A DNA stretch of 64,000 bases from positions 67,692,025 through 67,756,024 of the forward strand of contig NC_087064.1 of NCBI RefSeq assembly GCF_963678635.1. Reading direction: 5' to 3'. Position numbers and translations under genes: made by a program. Source of the stretch: Symsagittifera roscoffensis (taxonomy: Eukaryota > Xenacoelomorpha > Acoela > Convolutidae). This document shows, piece after piece, positions 22,551 to 32,559 of this stretch. Under the pieces are notes generated by a model that saw only the letters and a program-made list of their open reading frames with translations, had not been told where the DNA came from and searched no databases. Position 1 is the first letter of the stretch. Each line of letters opens with the position of its first letter.

Positions 22551-25500
22551 ATGAGTTTAGACAAGTCGAGGATACCAAAACGAGGTAATAGCTCTAGGAA
22601 ATTCATACCTGAAAAGCAAAGAAAAACGATGACCGATCCTTTTGTGGATTGGATCAAGCGATCCCGGTCTGACAAAAGGGGGACGGTTTCAGGCAGAATG
22701 GTTGAAACGAGAAGTCAAAAGACCTCAGAAGAGCGAAGAGAACTGTTAGAAGTGGAGGTCAATACGGACCATACCATGAACGACAACCAGGGAGTAAATG
22801 GACTGGAAGGGAGAGGCAGAAGGCTGGCGAGTGAATCTACTCCGGTAGAACAAGGCCATGATTTTGCCACTTCCACCGGGACGTTGGATCGAGAGGAGAT
22901 GTCGGAACTGTCCGACATCTCAACTGAAGTAACGGCAACTAGAAGATCTCCGACAGACAACACTATGATGGCAAGCGGAACTGGAAAACAAACAACCTCA
23001 TCATCGTTCTCAGAAAGAATGAAGAACACCCTCGGAAACATCTTTCCATTCAGCATGGGAGGAGGAGCAGGAAACGATGGGGAGTCCCAGGAGGAAGAGG
23101 ATGAAGAGGAGCAAGGGGACTTTGGATCTCAAGTCAGTCTCAATAGTTCGATCCAGGAGAGTGAGGCACACGTCGGAAGAGAGACTGGAACCATGGACAA
23201 ATTTGGTGTAGTGACAACGATAAGTAAGGAGGCAAACACACCGGGCCAGTCAAAGGACTTCGCGATTAGGACAAGTTCGGAGCCACAACCTGAAGAGAAT
23301 AGAACCAGAGGGCTCGGCAATGCGTTAATGGATCCTGAAATAAATAATGAAAAGACGTTGAAGCACAGAGTCAAGGCCCGGATCTCGACAAGCACGAAGT
23401 TACCTGGCTCCGACAGGGTTACACCGCCACTAGTGACGCCACTCGTGGATAACGGGGCAGCACTAGAAGAAGCCTTAAACAACATAGTGGGCAGTTTAGG
23501 AGAACAAAATGAACAGATGTCGATAAGGATGAGTGAACTAGAAAGAGCAGTTCACATTGAAAGAGAAAGTCTGCGGGAAGAAATAAACCGCAACAGACAA
23601 GAAGTTGACAGAAGCGAAAAACGCTTGAAAGAAAGAACGGACGAACATATGACGAGGAACTTGTCGCGAATGACAAGAGAAGCGGAACAGAGGGAGTTAC
23701 GCTTAAGAGCCGACATGGAGAAGTTAAGAATTCAGCAAGAGCAGTCTCTTGGGTCTCTTGACACAAAGATAGACGCGATGATGGAGAGGCGAACGCAGGC
23801 TATCATGGATAGGTTGGACGGGCTACTAAGCAGCAAGAGTGGACCAAAAGAAGGAGAGCCGAACTCGGGAGGTCCCAGCAGGGAACCGAGGGTGAACTTC
23901 AATGAACATCAAAGGAGGAAGACAAATGGATCCACTAGAGGCAGGGGCAGTTCATCAGGCTATGCCACAAGGGGTAATACAGCATGGGGCCCGAACAGTA
24001 GAGCAAGTTCAACGGGGAACAGACAAACCTCGAACGAACGACCAACGCAAAGCACACATGCGACCGGGAGAAGCGATTCTGGCAACATGGGGCATACAAG
24101 CCCGAGGAGGAGTCACATGGGCCAAGCGGGAAGCGCTCATGGTGATTCGGATTGCAGGGATGCACCGCACACAGAGCCTTCGACAAGGTGTGAGGACACT
24201 CAGGCGGGACACTCAAGGGATGCTACGGCAATGGCCACAGCATTTGAACCCCTGAACAGGTCTTTGGAGACATTCCTGACGCGGTTATCTAGAACCAATG
24301 AACGCAGTGAAAAGTCCAGAAGAGTCTTTAAGAAGCCAAGATGCTACAAGGACGAATCTGATGGCTGTATTGATACCTGGATAGAGGTAATGAAGCTGCA
24401 TTTCGAGGAAGAGGACTTGTCGGAGAGACAGGAATGCAGCGCGCTCACCAGCAACTTAGAAGGGACAGCCCTGAACTGTGTCATGGCTAAGAAACAGTAT
24501 CAACGTGACACTGCTGAGAAAATCTTCGAAATCTTGTTAAACCGTTTCGGATCAGGGGTGCAGGGGCACCAGGCGATGATGCGCTTCGAGAAACGGAGGC
24601 AACGAGAAGATGAAACAATAGACAAGTTTCTCGATGATTTGGAAATGCTGAGAAGACGCAGCCAACCGGATGAGTCAAACCGAAGGATGAACCTGGCCGT
24701 AGCCTCAAAATTCATCGATGGTGTGAAAAATGATGAACTTCGTACGATGCTAGCAACGCATTACACACCACTGTCAACTAATGCGCCAACACCGGAGGAG
24801 TTGAGGCTCAAATCAAAAGAGTATCTTTTGTTGAAACCTCCTTCGAGATCTGGATATTACAAGAACAATTATGGCAATTTTAACAACGGACCAGCTAACC
24901 AAGGGAACAATTGGTACAAACCGAGGGATGATATGGACAAGAGACGTTCTTGTGCTAATTACAGTTCAACAGACCATCATGTGTCAGCATGCCCAGCTTA
25001 CAAACAAGGCATGAAAGCAATAGGCTTTAGCCTCGAGGACGAAGATGCGTCAGAGTTGGACCATGAGGATTTCATGAGAGGAGTAATTGCGAAATTCGGC
25101 CCGAGGTGTTTCTTTTGCAACTTGGAAGGTCATTTTAAATCAGATTGTCCGCAATTCTGGGATGCAGTGGCAGACATCAAGCATCCAAGGCATGAAGAAG
25201 CTTTGTCAGGAGTGAAAGCAAGCAAGGCTCGACTCTTGAGCGAAGCAGAGGCACGCAGGAAGGACAAACCTCAAGAGCTGGCGGCAAAGAAAATGCAAGC
25301 GGTAACAGAAGAAGCACGTGAACCGGAACCAGCAACTGCGGCCGATGACTTCAAGATCGATTATAAGGCAGCCGCAAAGGATGCTCTAAATAGAGTACAG
25401 CAGGAATTGGTGACGAAAGAGATCGAACAAAAAGTGAAACTTGAACTGGAAAATGAAAAGCTTCAGGAGCAACTGAATACCTTCGAGGCAACGGAGTTCG

Positions 25501-28500
25501 AGGAGACGAAAACACCAAGCAGTTTAGATATGAAACTTAAAGTGATCTCCGGTAAGAGGTTCGGCATGGCGCCGCAAGGAAAGAAGATACAGTCGATAAT
25601 CTCAGTGGCTGGACACCAGGTAATAAGAAATTTGAGTGAACCATCAGAGTTCACTTTAATGCATTTGGACACATATGCAGATTATCTGAGGCAGGTGGAG
25701 CCACGCACTGAGTCGAGAGCTGTGCGAGCACTACTAACGACGGGTGGTCCTCGCATGAAGAAACTTCATGGACGCTACTTGGAGGTCTATGGGCCGTATC
25801 AAATAATGCTGAACGTGGATGGAATCAGCATCTACACCAGGACTTACATAACAACAGATGATGACCAAATGGGGCAGATCTATTTGGGTGAAGAGGAACT
25901 CAAAGTCCGCAGGATAGGCCATGACGCCATGATGGAACAAGACGCGGTACATATTGGATATGAAGCAGATGTGACAGCACACCTGCTTGACACCAACGGA
26001 ACAAAAATCGGAGTCACAGGGCTTCTGGACACAGGCGCGGTGGTGAGTGTGATGCCGATAAAAACCTGGGAGAGAATGGGCTTCACGCGGGAAGACTTGA
26101 TTCCTACGAATCTCCGACTAGCCGCTGCAAATCGAGGAGCTATCTACGTAGCCGGAAGAACACCGGTGACGGTCCTTCACATGGGAGGACGGAACCTTTG
26201 GATGAGCTTCTTGGTGGTAGAGAATCTGGACGACGCCGACCAATTCATCTTGGGCAGAGATTTTGTCAGGAACTTTGACGTGATGATTGACTTGAACAAC
26301 GTTCTAATACGGATTAGAAACCCGGACCGAAAGTATGTTAAGAGACCAATTAATAGGATAATAACAGATGAAAATAAGGTACCTGTTTTTTTGGATAGAA
26401 AAGTAAAGTTACAACCAGGACAAGCTGTAGTAGCAATTTTTAGAATGAGAAATTTAAATTCGTTAAGTGATAGCAAACAGGTTTGCTTAGTACCGAATCC
26501 AAATAGTCAGAGTTCGGTGATTTTAGGCCGGAGCTTCTCGGTAACGCGAAACGGACTGTGTGTCAGTGTGTTGTTGAACACACTGGACACCACGGTTTCA
26601 ATCCAGCGTGGAAAGAAGCTTGGTTACGCATTGCCGATGAGGACCGACTATGAAGAGACACAAAACTTGAAGAAATATAGTGTGAAAGACTGTCCTTATC
26701 ATGCAAATAAAGATAAAATCTTAAAGAGAATTAATGAATTAAAATCTATTCGTAAATTGTTTTCAATGAAATCCGAAACGGACGACGGCTTATCAAGCTG
26801 CTCGAATTTTCCGGAACGCCCCTCGTCATATGAACTAGATTCTGACAAACCGGTTTTGCCAGAAATAGAACATTTAAAAGGAAAAATAGGTGAGGGAGAT
26901 TTTGAAAAATTGCGGGACCTCCTAGATCGGAACGCCGAAGTATTTTCAAAACATAAGGCGGACATCGGTTGCTGTAATTTCGTCGAACACGAAATCGAAC
27001 TAGAAGAGGGCGCCGTTCCCCATAGGGAAGGCGCAAGGCGAATGACGCCACATAAATCGGAAGCGTGCCGAGCGGAAATAGAAATGTTGCTTGAATACGA
27101 CATGATAGAACCCTCGAAATCACCATGGGCTTGCGGAGTAGTAATGGCGAAAAAGAAAGGGGGGCAGCTTAGATTTTGTTGCGACTTTCGTTACTTGAAC
27201 GCGGTAACGATTAAAGATGCGTACCCGATACCGCGAATAGACGAGAGCCTATCCAAACTTGGTGATGCAAAGTTCTTCACCACATTGGACTTGGGTTCTG
27301 CCTTCTGGCAGGTTCCTCTGCGAAAGAAGGACAGGGAGAAAACCGGATTCGCGTGCGATATGGGGTTGTACCAGTGGAAGAGGATGCCCTTCGGCTTGTG
27401 CAATGCAACAGCAACCTTTCAAAGGCTGATGGCTCAGGCTTTGACAGGAGTGACCAAAAAGTACGGGAATCTCTTGATGTGCTACGTGGATGACGTAGTC
27501 ATAGCGACACCAACCCTGGAGGATCACATTGATCGACTCGATGAGGTCTTCGGATGTATGAAAAGAGCAGGCTTGAAATGCAAACCATCGAAATGTGAAA
27601 TCCTTAGGGATTCGATCAAGTACCTGGGAAGAATGGTGGACCGGCATGGTGTGAGGCCAGATCCAGAAGCAGTAGAGGCTGTGCTGACATGGAAAGCTCC
27701 TAGAACGGACACACAGCTCATGAGCTTCCTAGGGTTTGCCAATTACTACCGAGAATTCATAAAAGGATACGCGGACAAGGTGTACCCGATGCAGAAGCTG
27801 ATGCGCAACAAAGGGAAAAAGTTCGAATGGAACGATGAGGCACAAGTTGCTTTCGAGAACATAAAGCGGGAACTGTGCGAAGCGCCAGTGCTGGGCATGC
27901 CTACAGAAAAGGGCATGTATGTTCTTGACACAGACGCATCGGTGGTGGCCATCTCAGGAATATTGCATCAAGAGCAAGAATGGAACGGAAGAACAGTCCT
28001 CCGTCCCATTGCATACGGCAGCAAGGTCTTGAGTGACACAGAGATGAAATATGGCGCACCGAAAGCAGAAATGTTTGCAGTAGTCATCTTCGTGGAAAAG
28101 TACCGTGCATACTTGGGGAGCGCTCCCTTCAAGTTACGCGTGGACAACAGAGCGTTATCCTGGTTGAAGACCTACTCGATGGATCAGAGTTATATTGGTA
28201 GATGGATAGTCAGATTGGATGGCTACCATATGATAATCGAACATAGGATGCGTGATAAACATCAGAATGCTGACAGTCTCAGCAAGAAAACTGAGTTCTA
28301 TGAAAGATTGGAGCAGAAGCAGGCCAATCAGGCGGAAGTAAAGGAGGGATTCTCGTTTCTGGACAAAGAAACTTATGAAGCGCTTCCCTTAACGAGATGG
28401 TTGGATAAGTCTGGACATCCAATTCCAGGGCATCCTGAGTTACCTGTAGAGAAAGCAGCTGAGATAAAGATCCTGTCCAAGGAGGATCCAGTCCCCTTAG

Positions 28501-31500
28501 ATTTGTTGCTGCGCTCGAACCTGGTCCAGCAAGAACTCTCTCGCATGAATATAAACAGCCTCTCATTATTGGATAAAACGGTGCAAGTCACACCACAAGT
28601 AATGCGGATGCTGGGTGGATTGTTAGAAAGAGAAGTGACCAGAGATGACCCCGAGTGGACAGCAGCAGTGGCATCGCTAACAGTCAGTAAGAAAGTGAAG
28701 ATCATGCCGTCCAGACAACAGCACGAAGAGAACAAGAGGGATTGTAGGACAATAGTTCAGCAACTAGTATCCTCAATACCCCAAGAGATTTTAACCAGTA
28801 CTTCTTACGGACGGAAAGAACAGGGGAGCAGCAAGCGAAAGAAAACCGTCACCTTTGTAGACCGGGAAAAAGAGGGTGAAGAGGTAGAACAAAATCTGCT
28901 GCAAGACTATTTGTCCGGGGAGAAGGATGAGGAGAAAAACCAGCAATCACAAGATCAACACCCGGGACAAGTGAATTTGTCCGGGGAGTCCGAGATAGAC
29001 GAGAAAATTCCTGATGAGAAACAGGACCTAGAGAACAAAGTTTTGTCCGGGGAGTTCAGATGGATGCGAAGGAAATACGGACATGATCTGGAGGAGCGTG
29101 CAGTCTCCAGCACAACACCTTCGACGGATGATAAGTCAGAAAGCTCGAGAATGAACACCTATTCAGACAGGGATTCGACCTCGGGATCAGAACTGTCAGA
29201 ACTGGCGATACACACGCTACTAGTGGAAACTCGGGCGAGAAACCTGGACAGAGAGGTGTACCAGGATCCTGACAGTGATCGCTACCTAATACCAAGCGAA
29301 AGAGTCTTTGACAACGCAGCGGATGACTTAGAAACGATAGCGGTATCGAAACGTTCGATAAACCTGTTGCCGCAGAAAGAGGTAGTCAGGACTGATCTTC
29401 AGCCGTTTCAACAAGAAACACAACCGTTGGCGAAGATTTGGTGCGTTAAGATGGAAGAAGACACACATCAGCCCAACGAGCTGAACAGTCAGATGAGAGT
29501 CATGAAGACGTACTTGAAGGCGAGATACAGACTCTCGGACCTTCTAAGGGCGCAGAGAAATGATCGCATGACAAGCAACCTAAAAAGGTGGATAGAAAAC
29601 GGTGCACCTGACAAAGGTGACCTGGAAGAAGACAGCTATAGGATCCTGAGACAATACTTCATGCAGAAGGAGGGGAGATTATATCTGAACAAGGACGGGA
29701 TCGTGGCTTGCAGGAGAAGAGAAGAAGACAAGGTCTTATACAAATATAACGCGATAGTGTTGCCGCAACTCTATCAGACAGAACTATTATTCAGGTCGCA
29801 TGATCAGATGGGCCATCAAGGGATCGACAAAGTGTATCAGAGGATCCTGAAGCGCTTTGAGTGGCCTGGGATGAAAAAGGCATGCGAGAAATGGGTGACA
29901 GCATGTCTGTCATGCCAACAGGTCAAGGATCCTAGGAAGTTGCGATTTCCTTTACAATCAATTGAGTCGTCTGAATTCAACGAGGTGGTGCAGATAGATC
30001 ACCAGAAGATATGCATGACAGACAGCGGTTACAACCAAGTCTTGGTCATGATAGATCACTTCACGAAGTATGCAGAGGCCGTGCCCTGCATAACTGCCTC
30101 GGCGGAAGAGACATGCGACCACCTGATCAATACGTGGATAGCAAGACACGGATGTCCAATGACGTTTCAATCGGACAATGGAACGGCTTTCGTAGGCGAG
30201 CTTACGAAAGAGCTTATGAGACGGTCACAAGTCGCTCAGGCTCACTCCACGACATACCACCCTCAGACGAATGGCTTAGTAGAAAGACAGAATAGGACGT
30301 TAGTGTCGATGCTGAGGGTATATTGTTCCAGGTACATGACCGATTGGGACAGATACCTTCCACAGGTGATGGGAGCTTATAATAGCACGCAACACTCCAC
30401 CACTGGAGTCAGTCCACACATGATGCTGACGGGACACGAGAAGTCTTTACCTTTGACATTCTTCTACCCAGCGTATGAGGGAAAGAAAACATCCCCACAG
30501 GTCTACGTGAGGGATGTGATCAGACGCCAACAGGAGTTGAACGACTTGTGTAGACGAAACACTCAGCAGGCACAGGCAAGGCAGAGGAAAAGATTCGACA
30601 AGAAAGCAGCTGGTGCAAAGGCTTACTCGGTGGGAGACTACGTATGGGTATTTCAGAATGTTATACCACCGAAAGGGACAAAAAAGCTTCTGAAGAAGTG
30701 GAGGGGACCCTTCATGATTACAGAGGTGCACCAAGAGGGACGCTTTTATAGACTGAGTACTGGCCGAGCCGCCCACTACGAGAACATCAAGCCACACAAT
30801 CCATCGACAGAAGACTGGTGTATACCTGCAGACATGGAAGAAGGGGATTATCTAATGATGGATCCTGCTTGTGAGGTCAATGAAAAAGGCACCAGGGAGA
30901 AGAACGATGGAAACGCAGTCGTAGAGGAAGGTACGGATACACCATTGGACCTGGATCCAAACGAACAGATCGAAGCGGACGATGAAACCTTGCCCTACGC
31001 AGAGGAAGATTGGCAGGATTCCGAACAGACAGAGGTTCCCAAGAACATGGAACCAGATCTTCCGTTCACGATGCAGACTCGTCAGAAAGACGGGACGAGA
31101 CTAAGAAAGAAATACAATCCTTACGGTGACGACTTTGTAGTGGATAGGATAGATCTAAAGAAAATAGTGGAGGAAGTAGTGGGTTTAGAGGAAATAACAG
31201 TGTCACAGGACATTGACATAGTCGATGATCACAACGATGAGTGGGTTGACGACTGGTCGAAACCCGAGGTGGAGTTCGACGATGAGCAACAGCAGTCAAA
31301 TGAACAAGACCTGACGAACCTGCGTGTCTTAGAGTGGCTGAACGAAATGACATCAGACCCTGAAAAGACCAGCGTTACGATTCAAGACGTAGATCGCGAA
31401 AGCGCGAAATACATTAAGACCGAACGAGATGATCCTTCCTGGGCTGCCCAGGAAGGACAACTTCTCATTCCAGCTTCTAATCTTGACTTAATACCCGGTA

Positions 31501-32153
31501 TGCGATCGACGGGGACGCCGATGGATATTTTTGTCCGGGGAGTGGGGGTAGGACTTACCCACACTGAAAACTTGATAATAAAAAAATTGAGAATAGCAAG
31601 AGAAACAGGAAACTTAGAAGCAGAAACAGGTGAAGAACCTAAGAAACCTGACATAGGCAGGGTAGTTGAGTCATATTTTAATTTACCAAATGAATATTCG
31701 AGTAACATAGTACTAACAGATAGTGATTTCATACTCACAAACAGAACATGTGCGATAGCAATCACCGCAGACATGAGTTTTAGGACGGCGCTAGCGGCAG
31801 ATTTTAAGAGGGAATACAAAAACGTGGAATTCCTTTGGAAGCAAAGACCAGGGATAGGGGGCGTAGCAGCCTTACCCCCGGCGGTGTCGCAGATACCGGG
31901 AAAGTACTTATGCTTCTTGGTAACGAGGGCGACAGAGAAGCAGCACGTGGACCCAGAAAACCTAGTCTTGTCTTTGACGAGGCTGAGGGACTTCCTTGTG
32001 GAAATGGACGTGAAGGAGCTTTCGCTTCCAGTGTACGATCCAAATAGAGGAAGACTGCATCCTCGGGAATTGTACGCGCTTGTACACGTGATATTCTCTG
32101 ATACGAGCATACAAGTGTATCTACATAAGAAATATTACTTAAGTATAGGCTGA
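22551..32153 (+). CDS. gag-pol: Gag-Pol polyprotein with C-terminal macrodomain-like region (3,200 aa)
   Basis: One open frame carries everything, with no Gag-Pol frameshift. Approximate residues: charged N-terminal region 1-310; coiled coil 318-405; Gly/Arg-rich linker 440-580; capsid-like region 610-760; zinc knuckles near 800 and 853; aspartic protease DTGA at D1160; RT with FCCDFR and Y1645-V-D-D; RNase H with D1795; integrase HHCC zinc site (H2417, H2422, C2452, C2455), catalytic D2483, D2542, E2578 with exact D(58)D(35)E spacing; GPY/F-like module near 2717. An acidic linker follows, then a macrodomain-like region (about 3050-3197). Knuckle 1 has Tyr for its second Cys (TAC, where copy 1 has TGC), so it may not bind zinc. 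It would build the particle and copy and integrate the element. The start is the first ATG after the leader. Confidence 0.95.
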   Translation: MSLDKSRIPKRGNSSRKFIPEKQRKTMTDPFVDWIKRSRSDKRGTVSGRMVETRSQKTSEERRELLEVEVNTDHTMNDNQGVNGLEGRGRRLASESTPVEQGHDFATSTGTLDREEMSELSDISTEVTATRRSPTDNTMMASGTGKQTTSSSFSERMKNTLGNIFPFSMGGGAGNDGESQEEEDEEEQGDFGSQVSLNSSIQESEAHVGRETGTMDKFGVVTTISKEANTPGQSKDFAIRTSSEPQPEENRTRGLGNALMDPEINNEKTLKHRVKARISTSTKLPGSDRVTPPLVTPLVDNGAALEEALNNIVGSLGEQNEQMSIRMSELERAVHIERESLREEINRNRQEVDRSEKRLKERTDEHMTRNLSRMTREAEQRELRLRADMEKLRIQQEQSLGSLDTKIDAMMERRTQAIMDRLDGLLSSKSGPKEGEPNSGGPSREPRVNFNEHQRRKTNGSTRGRGSSSGYATRGNTAWGPNSRASSTGNRQTSNERPTQSTHATGRSDSGNMGHTSPRRSHMGQAGSAHGDSDCRDAPHTEPSTRCEDTQAGHSRDATAMATAFEPLNRSLETFLTRLSRTNERSEKSRRVFKKPRCYKDESDGCIDTWIEVMKLHFEEEDLSERQECSALTSNLEGTALNCVMAKKQYQRDTAEKIFEILLNRFGSGVQGHQAMMRFEKRRQREDETIDKFLDDLEMLRRRSQPDESNRRMNLAVASKFIDGVKNDELRTMLATHYTPLSTNAPTPEELRLKSKEYLLLKPPSRSGYYKNNYGNFNNGPANQGNNWYKPRDDMDKRRSCANYSSTDHHVSACPAYKQGMKAIGFSLEDEDASELDHEDFMRGVIAKFGPRCFFCNLEGHFKSDCPQFWDAVADIKHPRHEEALSGVKASKARLLSEAEARRKDKPQELAAKKMQAVTEEAREPEPATAADDFKIDYKAAAKDALNRVQQELVTKEIEQKVKLELENEKLQEQLNTFEATEFEETKTPSSLDMKLKVISGKRFGMAPQGKKIQSIISVAGHQVIRNLSEPSEFTLMHLDTYADYLRQVEPRTESRAVRALLTTGGPRMKKLHGRYLEVYGPYQIMLNVDGISIYTRTYITTDDDQMGQIYLGEEELKVRRIGHDAMMEQDAVHIGYEADVTAHLLDTNGTKIGVTGLLDTGAVVSVMPIKTWERMGFTREDLIPTNLRLAAANRGAIYVAGRTPVTVLHMGGRNLWMSFLVVENLDDADQFILGRDFVRNFDVMIDLNNVLIRIRNPDRKYVKRPINRIITDENKVPVFLDRKVKLQPGQAVVAIFRMRNLNSLSDSKQVCLVPNPNSQSSVILGRSFSVTRNGLCVSVLLNTLDTTVSIQRGKKLGYALPMRTDYEETQNLKKYSVKDCPYHANKDKILKRINELKSIRKLFSMKSETDDGLSSCSNFPERPSSYELDSDKPVLPEIEHLKGKIGEGDFEKLRDLLDRNAEVFSKHKADIGCCNFVEHEIELEEGAVPHREGARRMTPHKSEACRAEIEMLLEYDMIEPSKSPWACGVVMAKKKGGQLRFCCDFRYLNAVTIKDAYPIPRIDESLSKLGDAKFFTTLDLGSAFWQVPLRKKDREKTGFACDMGLYQWKRMPFGLCNATATFQRLMAQALTGVTKKYGNLLMCYVDDVVIATPTLEDHIDRLDEVFGCMKRAGLKCKPSKCEILRDSIKYLGRMVDRHGVRPDPEAVEAVLTWKAPRTDTQLMSFLGFANYYREFIKGYADKVYPMQKLMRNKGKKFEWNDEAQVAFENIKRELCEAPVLGMPTEKGMYVLDTDASVVAISGILHQEQEWNGRTVLRPIAYGSKVLSDTEMKYGAPKAEMFAVVIFVEKYRAYLGSAPFKLRVDNRALSWLKTYSMDQSYIGRWIVRLDGYHMIIEHRMRDKHQNADSLSKKTEFYERLEQKQANQAEVKEGFSFLDKETYEALPLTRWLDKSGHPIPGHPELPVEKAAEIKILSKEDPVPLDLLLRSNLVQQELSRMNINSLSLLDKTVQVTPQVMRMLGGLLEREVTRDDPEWTAAVASLTVSKKVKIMPSRQQHEENKRDCRTIVQQLVSSIPQEILTSTSYGRKEQGSSKRKKTVTFVDREKEGEEVEQNLLQDYLSGEKDEEKNQQSQDQHPGQVNLSGESEIDEKIPDEKQDLENKVLSGEFRWMRRKYGHDLEERAVSSTTPSTDDKSESSRMNTYSDRDSTSGSELSELAIHTLLVETRARNLDREVYQDPDSDRYLIPSERVFDNAADDLETIAVSKRSINLLPQKEVVRTDLQPFQQETQPLAKIWCVKMEEDTHQPNELNSQMRVMKTYLKARYRLSDLLRAQRNDRMTSNLKRWIENGAPDKGDLEEDSYRILRQYFMQKEGRLYLNKDGIVACRRREEDKVLYKYNAIVLPQLYQTELLFRSHDQMGHQGIDKVYQRILKRFEWPGMKKACEKWVTACLSCQQVKDPRKLRFPLQSIESSEFNEVVQIDHQKICMTDSGYNQVLVMIDHFTKYAEAVPCITASAEETCDHLINTWIARHGCPMTFQSDNGTAFVGELTKELMRRSQVAQAHSTTYHPQTNGLVERQNRTLVSMLRVYCSRYMTDWDRYLPQVMGAYNSTQHSTTGVSPHMMLTGHEKSLPLTFFYPAYEGKKTSPQVYVRDVIRRQQELNDLCRRNTQQAQARQRKRFDKKAAGAKAYSVGDYVWVFQNVIPPKGTKKLLKKWRGPFMITEVHQEGRFYRLSTGRAAHYENIKPHNPSTEDWCIPADMEEGDYLMMDPACEVNEKGTREKNDGNAVVEEGTDTPLDLDPNEQIEADDETLPYAEEDWQDSEQTEVPKNMEPDLPFTMQTRQKDGTRLRKKYNPYGDDFVVDRIDLKKIVEEVVGLEEITVSQDIDIVDDHNDEWVDDWSKPEVEFDDEQQQSNEQDLTNLRVLEWLNEMTSDPEKTSVTIQDVDRESAKYIKTERDDPSWAAQEGQLLIPASNLDLIPGMRSTGTPMDIFVRGVGVGLTHTENLIIKKLRIARETGNLEAETGEEPKKPDIGRVVESYFNLPNEYSSNIVLTDSDFILTNRTCAIAITADMSFRTALAADFKREYKNVEFLWKQRPGIGGVAALPPAVSQIPGKYLCFLVTRATEKQHVDPENLVLSLTRLRDFLVEMDVKELSLPVYDPNRGRLHPRELYALVHVIFSDTSIQVYLHKKYYLSIG
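28912..29054 (+). repeat. Three copies of TGTCCGGGGAG within pol, copy 2
   Basis: Copies lie at 28912-28922, 28978-28988 and 29044-29054 (each read LSGE), with a fourth at 31532-31542 in another reading frame and a fifth at 42313-42323 beside the 3' LTR. Positions match copy 1. Confidence 0.8.
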
Positions 32154-32559
32154 GTGATGAGCGAGAGGGTGTTAGGCCAAAGACCAAGTTGCATGTAATA
32201 TGTGATATGTGTGTTATGTTATGTTATGTTATGTTATGTGTTAGGTTATTAAGATCATGGGCAAGTAGGGGTTAGTGACCATGAAAAACTAAAAGACGAT
32301 CTTGGGAATAGATCCAAAGTTTGGACTGTCCAATCTTAGGTCGAATTCCAAAATTTTAGAGACCAATTGATTTTAATAAATTTTAGGATAAATATCTTTT
32401 TATCTGAACTGTCTTTAAGCAAATTTTAACGATGTATGTTAAGGTGAAATTGACAAGTGTGACATTCGTGATTTCTTTTCTAGATCCTGATTGATCATTT
32501 AATTGCTCACTTGAGTCAAAACTTGAAATCGAAATCAAATCAAACTTGGAAAGAACAGT
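32154..32559 (+). other. Spacer between Gag-Pol and ORF2
   Basis: This 406-bp AT-rich spacer has no gene. It contains a TTATG pentamer run (about 32212-32240), longer than in copy 1. A subgenomic promoter or splice acceptor for ORF2 could be here, but none is clear. Confidence 0.6.
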
